NCBI GenBank assembly: GCA_038106575.1 | Contig: JAYOED010000004.1 | Span: 1-64,000 of the forward strand | Direction of reading: 5' to 3' | DNA from: Ga0077527 sp038106575 | GTDB taxonomy: Bacteria > Pseudomonadota > Gammaproteobacteria > Burkholderiales > SG8-41 | Length of the DNA: 64,000 bases | In this document: positions 25,682 through 33,886 of the stretch, one piece after another | Layout: each line of letters begins with the position of its first letter | Position numbering within the stretch: the first letter of the stretch is position 1 | Made by a program: the position numbers and the translations under genes | Notes under the pieces: model-generated | What the model saw: the letters and a program-made list of their open reading frames with translations, nothing else | The model's database searches: none | Told to the model about the DNA's origin: nothing

Positions 25682-26500
25682 TTAGTGCCGCGCCATTTCG
25701 TATAGCGGCATTACCACCGGCAGCAGCGACTGGATTTCGCTGACGCGCTTGGCCCCGGCAGGGTGGGTGCTGAGGAATTCCGGCGGTGCATTACCGTCGC
25801 TGGCCTTGATCATCTTCTGCCACAGCGTGACGCCTGCACGCGGATCGTAGCCCGCGCGCGCCGAGAGTTCGAGTCCGATGCGGTCGGCTTCCGTTTCGTC
25901 CAGACGGCTGAAGCGGGTAGCGATCAGCGCCTCATATGCGGTGTTGGTCAGATTGGTTGCACCCTGACTGAGCCCAAGCAGCGCCGCGCCGACGCCGATT
26001 GCAGTCTGGGCGGCCATGGCCTGCGATACCTGCTCGCGAGAGTGTTCTCGCAGTGCGTGCGCGATTTCGTGTCCCATCACGATGGCGATTTCGTCATCGC
26101 TGAGACTGAGGCGCGTGATCAGGCCAGAGTGGAACATGATCTTGCCCCCGGGCATGCAGAAGGCATTCAGTTCGTCGCTTTTGATAGTATTGACCTCCCA
26201 TTTCCAACCCGGTGCATCGGCACGGAAGGCGCGTGTATGCGGGGTGATGCGCACGGCGATGGCGCGTACGCGCCGGGTCATGGCGGGATCGGTATTCAAA
26301 GTGCCTTTTTTCGACGTATCGGCCTTCAGCTTGGTGTAGGCCTGCAAGGCCATGCGGTTAAGCTGGCTGGAGGACACCAGCAGCAGTTGTTTGCGCTCGG
26401 CGCCAACGGCGCCACCGGAAGTGGTCGATTTGCAGCCGGGCAGCGCGGTCAGCGCCATGATTGCGAGCACTGCGGCGGAAAAGCGGAATAGGTGGTTCAT
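25682..26500 (-). CDS. M48-family zinc metalloprotease, lipoprotein
   Basis: The 272-residue precursor has a lipoprotein signal ending ALPGC, with the lipidated Cys at 23. The zinc motif HEIAHALREH near 144 and the third ligand region DETEADRIGLE near 205 define an M48 (LoiP/BepA-like) protease. Such proteins act in the periplasm on damaged outer-membrane proteins. It is divergent from the ABC-F gene and convergent with the selenoprotein operon. Confidence 0.92.
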   Translation of the reverse strand: MNHLFRFSAAVLAIMALTALPGCKSTTSGGAVGAERKQLLLVSSSQLNRMALQAYTKLKADTSKKGTLNTDPAMTRRVRAIAVRITPHTRAFRADAPGWKWEVNTIKSDELNAFCMPGGKIMFHSGLITRLSLSDDEIAIVMGHEIAHALREHSREQVSQAMAAQTAIGVGAALLGLSQGATNLTNTAYEALIATRFSRLDETEADRIGLELSARAGYDPRAGVTLWQKMIKASDGNAPPEFLSTHPAGAKRVSEIQSLLPVVMPLYEMARH

Positions 26501-26623
26501 TGTTGCGTGTTCTCGTGAAGGTTGCGGAGGATTTTATCGCGCCAGAGGCTGTGTTTTGCGGTCCAAATGTGCCCTGTGCGCGTTCATTCTGCGTAAAATG
26601 CGCCCCTTTGACCGCGTAACCAG

Positions 26624-28228
26624 ATGATTCGTTTCACCCAGATCACGCTGCGGCGCGGCGCAAAGGTCCTGCTCGAAAGTGCAGACGTAGCGCTCAATCC
26701 CGGAGACAAAATCGGCCTGATCGGCGCAAACGGGACCGGCAAGTCCAGCCTGTTCGCGCTGTTGCGCGGGGAGCTCCAAGCCGACAAGGGGGAGGTAGAT
26801 TTTCCCCAGCGCTGGCGTGTTGCCCATGTCGCGCAGGAGACACCGGCACTGGAGCGTGCGGCCATCGACTATGTGATCGACGGCGATGTCACGCTGCGCC
26901 ATCTGGAGGCTGAACTGGCGCAGGCCGAGACCAAAAACGACGGCGAGCGTATGGGCACGCTGTATGCCGACCTTGCCGATGCCGATGCCTGGACCGTGCG
27001 GCCGCGCGCAGAAAGCCTGCTGCACGGTCTTGGTTTCGGCCACGATCAAATGGAGCAGCCGGTTGCGAGTTTTTCAGGCGGCTGGCGCATGCGGCTCAAC
27101 CTTGCGCAGGCACTGATGTGTCCCTCAGACCTGCTCCTGCTTGACGAACCGACCAATCACCTCGATCTCGACGCCATCCTCTGGGTCGAGGACTGGCTGA
27201 AGCGATACCGCGGCACGCTGGTCATCGTTTCACACGACCGTGATTTCCTCGACGGCGTGGTTAATACTATTGTCCACATTGACAACAAGAAACTCAGACG
27301 CTACGCCGGCCATTACTCCGACTTTGAGCGCCAGCGTGCCGCCGTGGTAGTGCTAGTCGCCGGCCAGATCGAGAAGCAGCAGCGCGAACGCGCGCATCTC
27401 GAGTCGTTCATCAACCGCTTCAAGGCCCAGGCGAGCAAGGCGCGGCAGGCGCAGAGCCGGATGAAAATGCTGGCGAAGCTCGAGGATCTGGCGCCGCTGC
27501 ATGTATCAGCGCCATTCCAGTTTGAATTCCGCGAGCCGCTGCGTGCGCCCAATCCGCTGCTGGTGCTCGATAGTGTCTCGGCCGGGTACCGTTCTGAAGA
27601 AGAAGGCGACAAGACGGTGCTGAAAAACGTCAGCTTTTCACTGCAGAGCGGGCAGCGCTACGGCCTGCTCGGTATCAACGGAGCCGGCAAGTCGACGCTG
27701 ATCAAGACCATCGCTGGTGTGCTGCCGCCGCTTGGGGGGGAGGCGACTTTTAACAAGGGGCTGGCAGTTGGCTATTTCGCGCAGCACCAGGTTGAAATGC
27801 TGCGTAACGACGAATCGCCGCTTTGGAATCTGGCCAAGATTGCGCCGCGGGTACGTGAGCAGGAACTGCGGGCGTTCCTTGGCGGTTTCAATTTTCCTGG
27901 CGACATGGCACTGAGCCCGATTACTCATTTCTCCGGTGGCGAAAAGGCCCGGCTCGCGCTGGCGATGATCGTCTGGCAGCGCCCCAACCTGCTGCTGCTC
28001 GACGAGCCGACCAATCATCTTGATCTCGAAACCCGAGAGGCGCTAACGGTCGCGCTGGCGCAGTTCGAGGGTACGCTGGTGCTGGTGTCCCATGACCGCC
28101 ACCTGTTGCGGGCGACAACTGACCAGTTCCTGATTGTCGCCGACGGCATGCTGCAGCCGTTCGATGGCGATATGGACGATTACCGCGACTGGCTGTTCAA
28201 GACCAAGCTGACCGCAGATCGGGTGTAG
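26624..28228 (+). CDS. ABC-F family ATPase (YheS/Uup-like)
   Basis: The 534-residue cytoplasmic protein has two ATPase domains and no membrane part. Walker A motifs are GANGTGKSS near 34 and GINGAGKST near 348; signature motifs are SFSGGWRMR and HFSGGEKAR; both Walker B motifs read LLLDEPTNHLDL. The linker with LESFINRFKAQASKARQAQS near 260 is the P-site tRNA-interaction arm. ABC-F proteins act on stalled or special ribosomes. The lack of a long C-terminal coiled coil favours a YheS type, although YheS often has a longer tail. Confidence 0.93.
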   Translation: MIRFTQITLRRGAKVLLESADVALNPGDKIGLIGANGTGKSSLFALLRGELQADKGEVDFPQRWRVAHVAQETPALERAAIDYVIDGDVTLRHLEAELAQAETKNDGERMGTLYADLADADAWTVRPRAESLLHGLGFGHDQMEQPVASFSGGWRMRLNLAQALMCPSDLLLLDEPTNHLDLDAILWVEDWLKRYRGTLVIVSHDRDFLDGVVNTIVHIDNKKLRRYAGHYSDFERQRAAVVVLVAGQIEKQQRERAHLESFINRFKAQASKARQAQSRMKMLAKLEDLAPLHVSAPFQFEFREPLRAPNPLLVLDSVSAGYRSEEEGDKTVLKNVSFSLQSGQRYGLLGINGAGKSTLIKTIAGVLPPLGGEATFNKGLAVGYFAQHQVEMLRNDESPLWNLAKIAPRVREQELRAFLGGFNFPGDMALSPITHFSGGEKARLALAMIVWQRPNLLLLDEPTNHLDLETREALTVALAQFEGTLVLVSHDRHLLRATTDQFLIVADGMLQPFDGDMDDYRDWLFKTKLTADRV

Positions 28229-28254
28229 GGCCGGGTTGAAGTAACACGCAGCAA

Positions 28255-29166
28255 TTACCAGGATGCACTGCCGCGTATGGTCGTGCGCTCCATGCGCCGG
28301 CGCAGCGGCAGGGCATAGTCGAACACCGCTTTGTGCTGGGTGGCGCAGTTATCCCAAAGCAGCAGGTCGTTTATCTGCCACTGGTGTCGGTATATGAATT
28401 CCGGACGCTTCAGATGTTCGAACAGAAAGTCCAGTGTTTGCCGGCTTTCATCCTCGGTTAAACCGGTGATGCGGGTGGTGTAGCCCTCATTTACGAACAG
28501 ACATTTTTTTCCGGTGTCGGGGTGGGTGCGTAACACGGTATGTTCAATATCCGGCGGCGCGGTGCGGCCTTCGGTCTTTAGTGGCGTGCGGTTGAATTCA
28601 TTGACCTTGCGCTCGTAGGTGTAACTGTAACTGTTGACCGCCCTGCGGCCGTCGAGTCTGGCGATCATCTCCGCAGGCAGCGATGCTGCTGCTGCAACAG
28701 CACTGGAAAACAGAGTGTCACCCAGCGACCGTCCCGGCTGCTGCGGTATTTCAATGGCATAGAGCAAGGAGCAGCGGCTAGGCTCCCTTACATAGCAGTG
28801 GTCGGTGTGCCAGTAGCGGCCGGCATCGGTGACGCCAATTGGTTCGCCGTCCTCGATGATGTTGGAAACGACGAAGATTTCGGGATAACCGGGCTTGCTG
28901 AAGCGCGAGCGGATATTGACGTCGATTTCGCCAAAGCGCTGGCTGAAGGTGATCTGCTGCTCCGGCGAGAGTTTTTGATTGCGGAATACGATAACGGCAT
29001 GTTCGTGGAAGGCTGTCAGTATTTCTTCGAACAGGTCGTCAGATACAGGACGCGAGAGGTCGAGGCCAGTGATTTCGGCCCCCAGCGCCTGACTAAGCTT
29101 GCGGATGTTGAGCACGGGTCGATTCCGCAGGTGCGCGTTCTTAGTTGAGCGTGATTCCTGCGGCAT
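28255..29166 (-). CDS. TauD/TfdA-family alpha-ketoglutarate-dependent dioxygenase
   Basis: The protein has the jelly-roll iron site: HxD in RYWHTDHCY, the distal His in ATQHKAVFDY, and the co-substrate Arg in RTTIRG. These enzymes hydroxylate sulfonates, aryloxy acids or related compounds with alpha-ketoglutarate, Fe(II) and oxygen. LSQALGAEITGLDLSRP near the N-terminus is typical. The start is uncertain: ATG 29166 gives 303 residues and overlaps the Bug gene by 26 bases, while GTG 29115 would avoid overlap. It is the last gene of the long minus-strand CoA operon. Confidence 0.88.
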   Translation of the reverse strand: MPQESRSTKNAHLRNRPVLNIRKLSQALGAEITGLDLSRPVSDDLFEEILTAFHEHAVIVFRNQKLSPEQQITFSQRFGEIDVNIRSRFSKPGYPEIFVVSNIIEDGEPIGVTDAGRYWHTDHCYVREPSRCSLLYAIEIPQQPGRSLGDTLFSSAVAAAASLPAEMIARLDGRRAVNSYSYTYERKVNEFNRTPLKTEGRTAPPDIEHTVLRTHPDTGKKCLFVNEGYTTRITGLTEDESRQTLDFLFEHLKRPEFIYRHQWQINDLLLWDNCATQHKAVFDYALPLRRRMERTTIRGSASW

Positions 29167-30118
29167 TGATGATCTTCGCGGTCTGCGCAAGATCATCGCG
29201 CATGAATTTGCTGAATTGCTCCGGTGACTGTGTGCGGATGTCGAAGCCGATTGCGGTCAGCCGCTTTTTCAGCTCAGGCGCGTTCAGTGCGGCGATGATT
29301 TCGTTGTTCAGGCTGTTGACTACAGCGCGCGGCGTACCTGCGCGGGTGACGATGCCGAACCAGGTACCAGCTGAGTAATCCTTAAGCCCGGCTTCACCCG
29401 TAGACGGAATATCGGGCCAGTTCGGGTGGCGTTGTTCAGCGGCGAAGGCAATAACCTTGGTGCGGCCGGCCTTGGCATGCGGCATGACGGTGGAGGCGCC
29501 GGTGATGATCAGGTTGATCTGGCCGCCGAGCACAGCGTTCATTGCAGGGCCAGAACCCTTGAACGGTACGTGCAGCAATTTGATGCCGACTATATTTTCG
29601 AGCAGTGCTCCACCAAGGTGGTTGGTCGAGGCGGTGCCGGGCGTGCCATAGCTCACGGTTCCCGGTTTAGCCTTGGCCATTGCGATGACTTCCTTGATGT
29701 TGTTGGCTCTCACGGAAGGATGCGCGGCTATCACAAACGGGACGTACACGGCCTGGGTGATGGGCGCAAAGTCCTTGGTTACGTTGTAAGGCAGTTTTTT
29801 CACTACGTTCGGATTGATCGACATCGTGGTCTGCGTGATCAGGCCGATGGTATAGCCGTCGGGAGCAGCGCTGGCCATCAGGTCGGCGCCGATCATGGTG
29901 CTGGCGCCACCGCGGTTGTCGGTAACGAACTGCTGGCCGAAGCGTTCCGACAGCTTGGCGGCGATGCCGCGGCCAATGAGATCAGTGGTTCCTCCGGGTG
30001 GGTAGGGTACGATCAGCCGCACCGGCTTGGTTGGGTATTGTTCCGCAGCCTGGGCTGCGGTTGTTAACAACGTTGCGGCCAGCAGCGCAATCAGGGTAGT
30101 TATCGTGGTTTTGGCCAT
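29141..30118 (-). CDS. Bug/TctC-family periplasmic solute receptor
   Basis: The 325-residue precursor has a Sec signal ending TTAAQAA and then EQYPTKPVRLIVPYPPGG, the opening of Bug receptors. VPYPPGGTTDLIGR and VTDNRGGASTMIG are ligand-site loops. Bug proteins bind small carboxylic acids or amides for TctAB-type transport or signalling. No tctA or tctB is nearby. ATG 30118 is chosen since a GAAGGA site precedes it and the signal peptide then begins correctly. It sits between the ModA-like gene and the dioxygenase. Confidence 0.93.
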   Translation of the reverse strand: MAKTTITTLIALLAATLLTTAAQAAEQYPTKPVRLIVPYPPGGTTDLIGRGIAAKLSERFGQQFVTDNRGGASTMIGADLMASAAPDGYTIGLITQTTMSINPNVVKKLPYNVTKDFAPITQAVYVPFVIAAHPSVRANNIKEVIAMAKAKPGTVSYGTPGTASTNHLGGALLENIVGIKLLHVPFKGSGPAMNAVLGGQINLIITGASTVMPHAKAGRTKVIAFAAEQRHPNWPDIPSTGEAGLKDYSAGTWFGIVTRAGTPRAVVNSLNNEIIAALNAPELKKRLTAIGFDIRTQSPEQFSKFMRDDLAQTAKIINAAGITLN

Positions 30119-30137
30119 GTTGTCCTTCTCGTTTGTT

Positions 30138-30827
30138 TTATGAATAAGCCTGTTCCAAGCCTTTGCTTCGAAACAATACCGCATGTTCCGGTTTTCGGAA
30201 AAAATCGATCATTGCCTGCGCAGCGGCAGCTTGTTTGGATACCACGAACAGACCGGCCGAGGTCTCCAGCGTTTTTTGCACTGAGGCAGGAATGGGTCCA
30301 ACCACTTCCAGTCCCGGCACTGCCATAAGTTCTGGAATCTGTTGCAAAGCCAGTTCCGCTTTGCCGGCAACTACCAAGGTGCCGATATAGCCGCCGGGGC
30401 GGTTGACAGTCTTGCTCTTCATTTGTTCGGCGATGCCAAGTTTTTCGATCAGCGTCGGGATGTACATGCCGCTCGCACCGTGCAAGGTGTGGGCGATGGA
30501 CTTTGCCGCGAGTAGTGATTTGCGTAGCGCATCAACGCTGGAGATATCCGGATGCGGCGTGCCTTTGGCGACGCCGACACCGACCACGGCCCGGGCAAAT
30601 GGGAGGCAGCTGGCAGATACGATGAAACCGGCCTCCACAAGCTCCTTAACTGCACCGCTGCCAAGGATCACTACGTCACCGGGTTCGCCAGCCCTGATTT
30701 TTCCAACCATGCCCTTGGCTGAACCGGCGGTGATGGAAGCCTGGTTGCTACTGATTTTTTCGTAGGCGGGTATCAGCGCGTCGAGCACCGTGCGCGTGCT
30801 GTTGGAGGTGAGTATTTTAAGTTCCAT
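30138..30827 (-). CDS. ModA-like substrate-binding protein without signal peptide
   Basis: The 229-residue protein begins MELKILTSNSTRTVLDALIP and has the type II periplasmic-binding fold of molybdate-binding ModA relatives (AGEPGDVVILGSGAV near 47, HTLHGASGMYIP near 110). There is no export signal, so it is either cytoplasmic or mis-started; no upstream in-frame signal exists because the GST stop lies six bases away. It may be a ligand sensor rather than a transporter subunit. The substrate is unknown. Confidence 0.75.
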   Translation of the reverse strand: MELKILTSNSTRTVLDALIPAYEKISSNQASITAGSAKGMVGKIRAGEPGDVVILGSGAVKELVEAGFIVSASCLPFARAVVGVGVAKGTPHPDISSVDALRKSLLAAKSIAHTLHGASGMYIPTLIEKLGIAEQMKSKTVNRPGGYIGTLVVAGKAELALQQIPELMAVPGLEVVGPIPASVQKTLETSAGLFVVSKQAAAAQAMIDFFRKPEHAVLFRSKGLEQAYS

Positions 30828-30833
30828 GGCGGT

Positions 30834-31490
30834 TCAGTTCATCGGTTGCGCGGTGCGTGCAAATTCGGCATCGACTGCCTTCTCATGGGCGATCAGCTTT
30901 TGCACGCTCGGACGCTGCTGCAGCCGTTCGTAATGGGCCATGCAGTGCCTGAACTGCGACAGGTCGAGCTTGAAGCTCAGCGTGCGCCGCATGCACCAGT
31001 GGAAGTAGGCATCGGGCGTGGTGAAATGGTCAAAGAAGAATTCGCGGCCGGAGAGCAGGTTGTCGGCAATCCGGTATTCCTCGAACAGCAGCTTGTTGGC
31101 GACGCGCTTCACCGATTCGGCGGAGTCGGGAAGATCGCAATAGTTTTCGGGACGCGCGTTCGGCGTCATCTTCGGATGGATGCCCGAAGCGAACCAGCAC
31201 ATCAGCGAGATCGCCTCGATTTCCTGCTGCTGGTCTGCCGGCAGCAGCCTGGCCTGCGGGAAATTGCGGTGGACCCAGATCTGGATCGCTGGGTTCTCGG
31301 TCAGCGGTTCGCCGTCGATCACCAGCACCGGCACCTTGTGCTTGGGATTGAGCTTCAGGTATTCCGGTGTCTTCAGCTGTCCCGAGCGCGAATTCATGTT
31401 GTGCACCGTGAATTCGGCTCCGGCCTCGGTCAGTGCGACGAACGGCACCAAGGCGCAAGTCTTTGGGGCGTAATAGAGCTCAAGCTTCAT
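30834..31490 (-). CDS. Glutathione S-transferase family protein
   Basis: The 218-residue cytosolic protein has the thioredoxin-like N-terminus (LELYYAPKTCALVPFVALTEAG), the cis-Pro glutathione-site segment NPKHKVPVLVIDGEPLTENPAI near 48-70 (key Pro54 and Glu-Asn), and an all-helical C-terminal domain. It probably conjugates or removes glutathione from an intermediate of the pathway encoded by the operon. It lies 11 bases below the thiolase-like gene. Confidence 0.9.
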   Translation of the reverse strand: MKLELYYAPKTCALVPFVALTEAGAEFTVHNMNSRSGQLKTPEYLKLNPKHKVPVLVIDGEPLTENPAIQIWVHRNFPQARLLPADQQQEIEAISLMCWFASGIHPKMTPNARPENYCDLPDSAESVKRVANKLLFEEYRIADNLLSGREFFFDHFTTPDAYFHWCMRRTLSFKLDLSQFRHCMAHYERLQQRPSVQKLIAHEKAVDAEFARTAQPMN

Positions 31491-31501
31491 GCGCGCTCCC
31501 G

Positions 31502-32656
31502 TTACAGGGTGTTTTCAGAGCCGAAAATTACTGTGCACTGGCTTGAGAGTACACCTCCATTCCCATGTGCGAGCGCAACGTCGCAGTTCTTCACCTGCCG
31601 TTCGCCGCATTCGCCGCGCACCTGGCGGATGGCCTCGATCATCACCAGCAGGCCGTACATGCCGGGATGACAGTAAGACAGGCCGCCGCCGGAGGTGTTG
31701 ACCGCGAGTTTGCCGCCGGGAGCGATGGCTCCGCCCGAAACAAAGCGTCCGCCTTCGCCCTTGGGGCAGAAGCCGAGATCCTCAAGAAACAGGATCGGAT
31801 TGATGGTGAATGCGTCGTAGAGCGACAGCATCTTCACATCTTTTTGCTTGACGCCGGCCATTTTGAAGGCTTGCGGCCCCGAGACCGAGGCGCCGGTGAC
31901 GGTGAAGTCGGGCAGGCTGGAGATGTTGGCATGTGACAGCGTCTCACCGACGCCGAGCACGTAGACCGGCTTTTGTTTTAGCGATTTGGCCCTCGCCGCC
32001 GAAGTCAGCACGATGGCACCGCCGCCGTCGACCACCAGGCAGCAGTCGCGCACCGTGAACGGATAGGACACCATGCGCGCGTTGAGCGCCTGTTCGATGG
32101 TCAGCGGTTCTTTTTCCCAGGCCTTGGGATTGAGCAGGGCCCACTTCCGCGCTGACACCGCCACTTCGGCAAGATGTTCGCGGGTGGTGCCGTACTGGTG
32201 CATGTGCCGTGCCGCCGCCATCGCGTAGGCGCTGATCGGCAGGATCGGTCGGTAGGGCATTTCGTAGGGATTGAATTCGCGCGGGCTGGCGGCGGCGCGC
32301 GAGACCGAGCGCTGGGTGCTGCCATAGGCGATGACCGCAACTTCGCAAAGACCCAGCTGTATGGCCATCTGCGCATGCGCAACATGGGTCATGAACGACG
32401 AGCCGCCGATCTGCGTGCCGTCGAATACCTTGGGCTTGATGCGCAGGTATTCGGCCAGCGACATCGGGCCCATGCGTACCTGGGTGGCGGCGACGAACAG
32501 GGCGTCGACATCCTTCAGTTTTAATCCGCAGTCGTCCAGCGCACGCATCGTCGCCTGCGCCATCAGGTCAACCGGCGAGGTATGCGGTGCGACCAGGCCG
32601 AGATCGGATTCTGCCGCGCCGACGACTGCGATGCTGCCACGTTGGAGTCCTCTCAT
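31502..32656 (-). CDS. Thiolase-like protein lacking thiolase cysteines (SCPx/Ltp2 type)
   Basis: The 384-residue protein has the thiolase fold: ALDDCGLKLKDVDALFV near 40, ending with NTSGGGLSYCHPGMYGL and LAHGNGGVLSSQ. The position of the first catalytic Cys reads IGGSSFMTH, and the second Cys site reads HGNGG, so neither catalytic Cys is present, while the His of the HP motif remains. This pattern is known in SCPx-like thiolases and in Ltp2-type steroid side-chain aldolases, which pair with DUF35 proteins. The DUF35 gene is directly upstream and overlaps by four bases, so the two probably form one complex with retro-aldol or related CoA chemistry. Confidence 0.85.
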   Translation of the reverse strand: MRGLQRGSIAVVGAAESDLGLVAPHTSPVDLMAQATMRALDDCGLKLKDVDALFVAATQVRMGPMSLAEYLRIKPKVFDGTQIGGSSFMTHVAHAQMAIQLGLCEVAVIAYGSTQRSVSRAAASPREFNPYEMPYRPILPISAYAMAAARHMHQYGTTREHLAEVAVSARKWALLNPKAWEKEPLTIEQALNARMVSYPFTVRDCCLVVDGGGAIVLTSAARAKSLKQKPVYVLGVGETLSHANISSLPDFTVTGASVSGPQAFKMAGVKQKDVKMLSLYDAFTINPILFLEDLGFCPKGEGGRFVSGGAIAPGGKLAVNTSGGGLSYCHPGMYGLLVMIEAIRQVRGECGERQVKNCDVALAHGNGGVLSSQCTVIFGSENTL

Positions 32657-33042
32657 TTGGCTTCTCCCGCAGGCGTGAATACAGGATAGGGCAGGGCTTT
32701 GTCGTCGCCGGGATGCACTTTGAACTTCACGCGCATGCCGATTTTGACCTGCACCGGATCGATATCCTCGACACGGCTCATCAGGCGGTATCCCTCATCC
32801 ATGTCGATCATCGCCACGTTGAGCGGCGGCTCGCCCTTGTAATGGACGACTGTCGTGGTGTAGACCGTGCCCAGTCCTTTCGATACCCGCCATTCGATGT
32901 TGGCGCTTCCGGTTTCCGGCGCGATCGCGCGCGGGTAGAAGAACGCCTTGTTGGTGTCCTTGTTCACCTGATAGGCGAGTTCGCCTTTCTTCAGGTGCTC
33001 GACGTAGGTGCCGAGCGGCGATTGTTTCATCAGGTCGGTCAT
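32653..33042 (-). CDS. DUF35 OB-fold protein, partner of the thiolase-like protein
   Basis: The 129-residue protein has the DUF35 OB-fold (GTVYTTTVVHYKGEPPLNVA near 55, YRLMSRVEDIDP). The N-terminal rubredoxin-like zinc ribbon usual in this family has no cysteines here; the protein contains none. ATG 33042 is preferred over the upstream ORF start because an AAAGGAAAC site precedes it. DUF35 proteins act as obligate partners of thiolase-like enzymes. It overlaps the thiolase start by four bases. Confidence 0.88.
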   Translation of the reverse strand: MTDLMKQSPLGTYVEHLKKGELAYQVNKDTNKAFFYPRAIAPETGSANIEWRVSKGLGTVYTTTVVHYKGEPPLNVAMIDMDEGYRLMSRVEDIDPVQVKIGMRVKFKVHPGDDKALPYPVFTPAGEAK

Positions 33043-33082
33043 CACTGTTTCCTTTGTCAGACGGTTTTTTGGATTTCTGGCT

Positions 33083-33883
33083 TTATTTCTGTGATTCGAG
33101 GAATTTGAGCGTAGCTTGTGCGCAGCGATCCGGATAGGCGCCGGCGGCATGCCAGGCGTCGCCTTCAAGAACCAGCAATTGTGCCGATTTGACCTGCGAT
33201 ACCCACGCCTTTACGCCGTCCACCGAACGCAACCCGCTGCCGGTGGTGGTAATGATCAGGGTCGGGCAGGTGATGCGCTTGACGTCTTCGCGGATGTCGA
33301 GCTTCGGTACCCAGCGCAGATAGCCCTGAAGCGTCGACAGCGGCGTTTTGCCCTGCATGTTGTTGATCCACCAGTCGATCTCGGCCTGCGTGGCCACGCT
33401 GCCCAGTCGTCCCTGCATGGTGTGAAGCGCCCAGTCGAGCACGCCTTTGCTGTTGATGTGCTTCAGCCAGTCATCGACGCCGGCGGCCGGCAGTACCGGC
33501 GGCGTCACCCCGATCAGGGTCTTCACCAGCCCCGGACGGCTCGCGGCCATTGCCAAAGACATCGAGCCGCCACTCTTGGCGCCAACGAGATGTACGCTGG
33601 CACAGCCGAGATGGCGGATCAGCGCTTCAACGTCGTCGAGCAGTTCGCCCATCGACCACTCGTGATCCGCCGGCATCGGCGTCGAGCGGCCGAAGCCGCG
33701 CAGGTCGATGCGCACCACGCGGTAATGGCGCATGAAATGCGGCACCCAGGCCCGCCAGGCTTCACCGGATTCGGCGAGGCCGTGCACGAAGAGGAGTGTT
33801 TCCGGTGTGCGCCAGGGATCGGTGCAGTCATCAATGGTGTAGAAGATTTTGCAGCTGTCAGGGCGGTTCAGGGTGTATTCCAC
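33083..33883 (-). CDS. Alpha/beta-fold hydrolase
   Basis: The 266-residue protein has the oxyanion segment FVHGLAESGEAW near 32, the nucleophile elbow VGAKSGGSM near 101, where the Ser is preceded by Lys, and the late catalytic region DAWHAAGAYPDR. It probably hydrolyses an ester, lactone or C-C bond of a pathway intermediate. It lies three bases downstream of the AMP-forming ligase gene. Substrate is unknown. Confidence 0.88.
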   Translation of the reverse strand: MEYTLNRPDSCKIFYTIDDCTDPWRTPETLLFVHGLAESGEAWRAWVPHFMRHYRVVRIDLRGFGRSTPMPADHEWSMGELLDDVEALIRHLGCASVHLVGAKSGGSMSLAMAASRPGLVKTLIGVTPPVLPAAGVDDWLKHINSKGVLDWALHTMQGRLGSVATQAEIDWWINNMQGKTPLSTLQGYLRWVPKLDIREDVKRITCPTLIITTTGSGLRSVDGVKAWVSQVKSAQLLVLEGDAWHAAGAYPDRCAQATLKFLESQK

Positions 33884-33886
33884 GGC

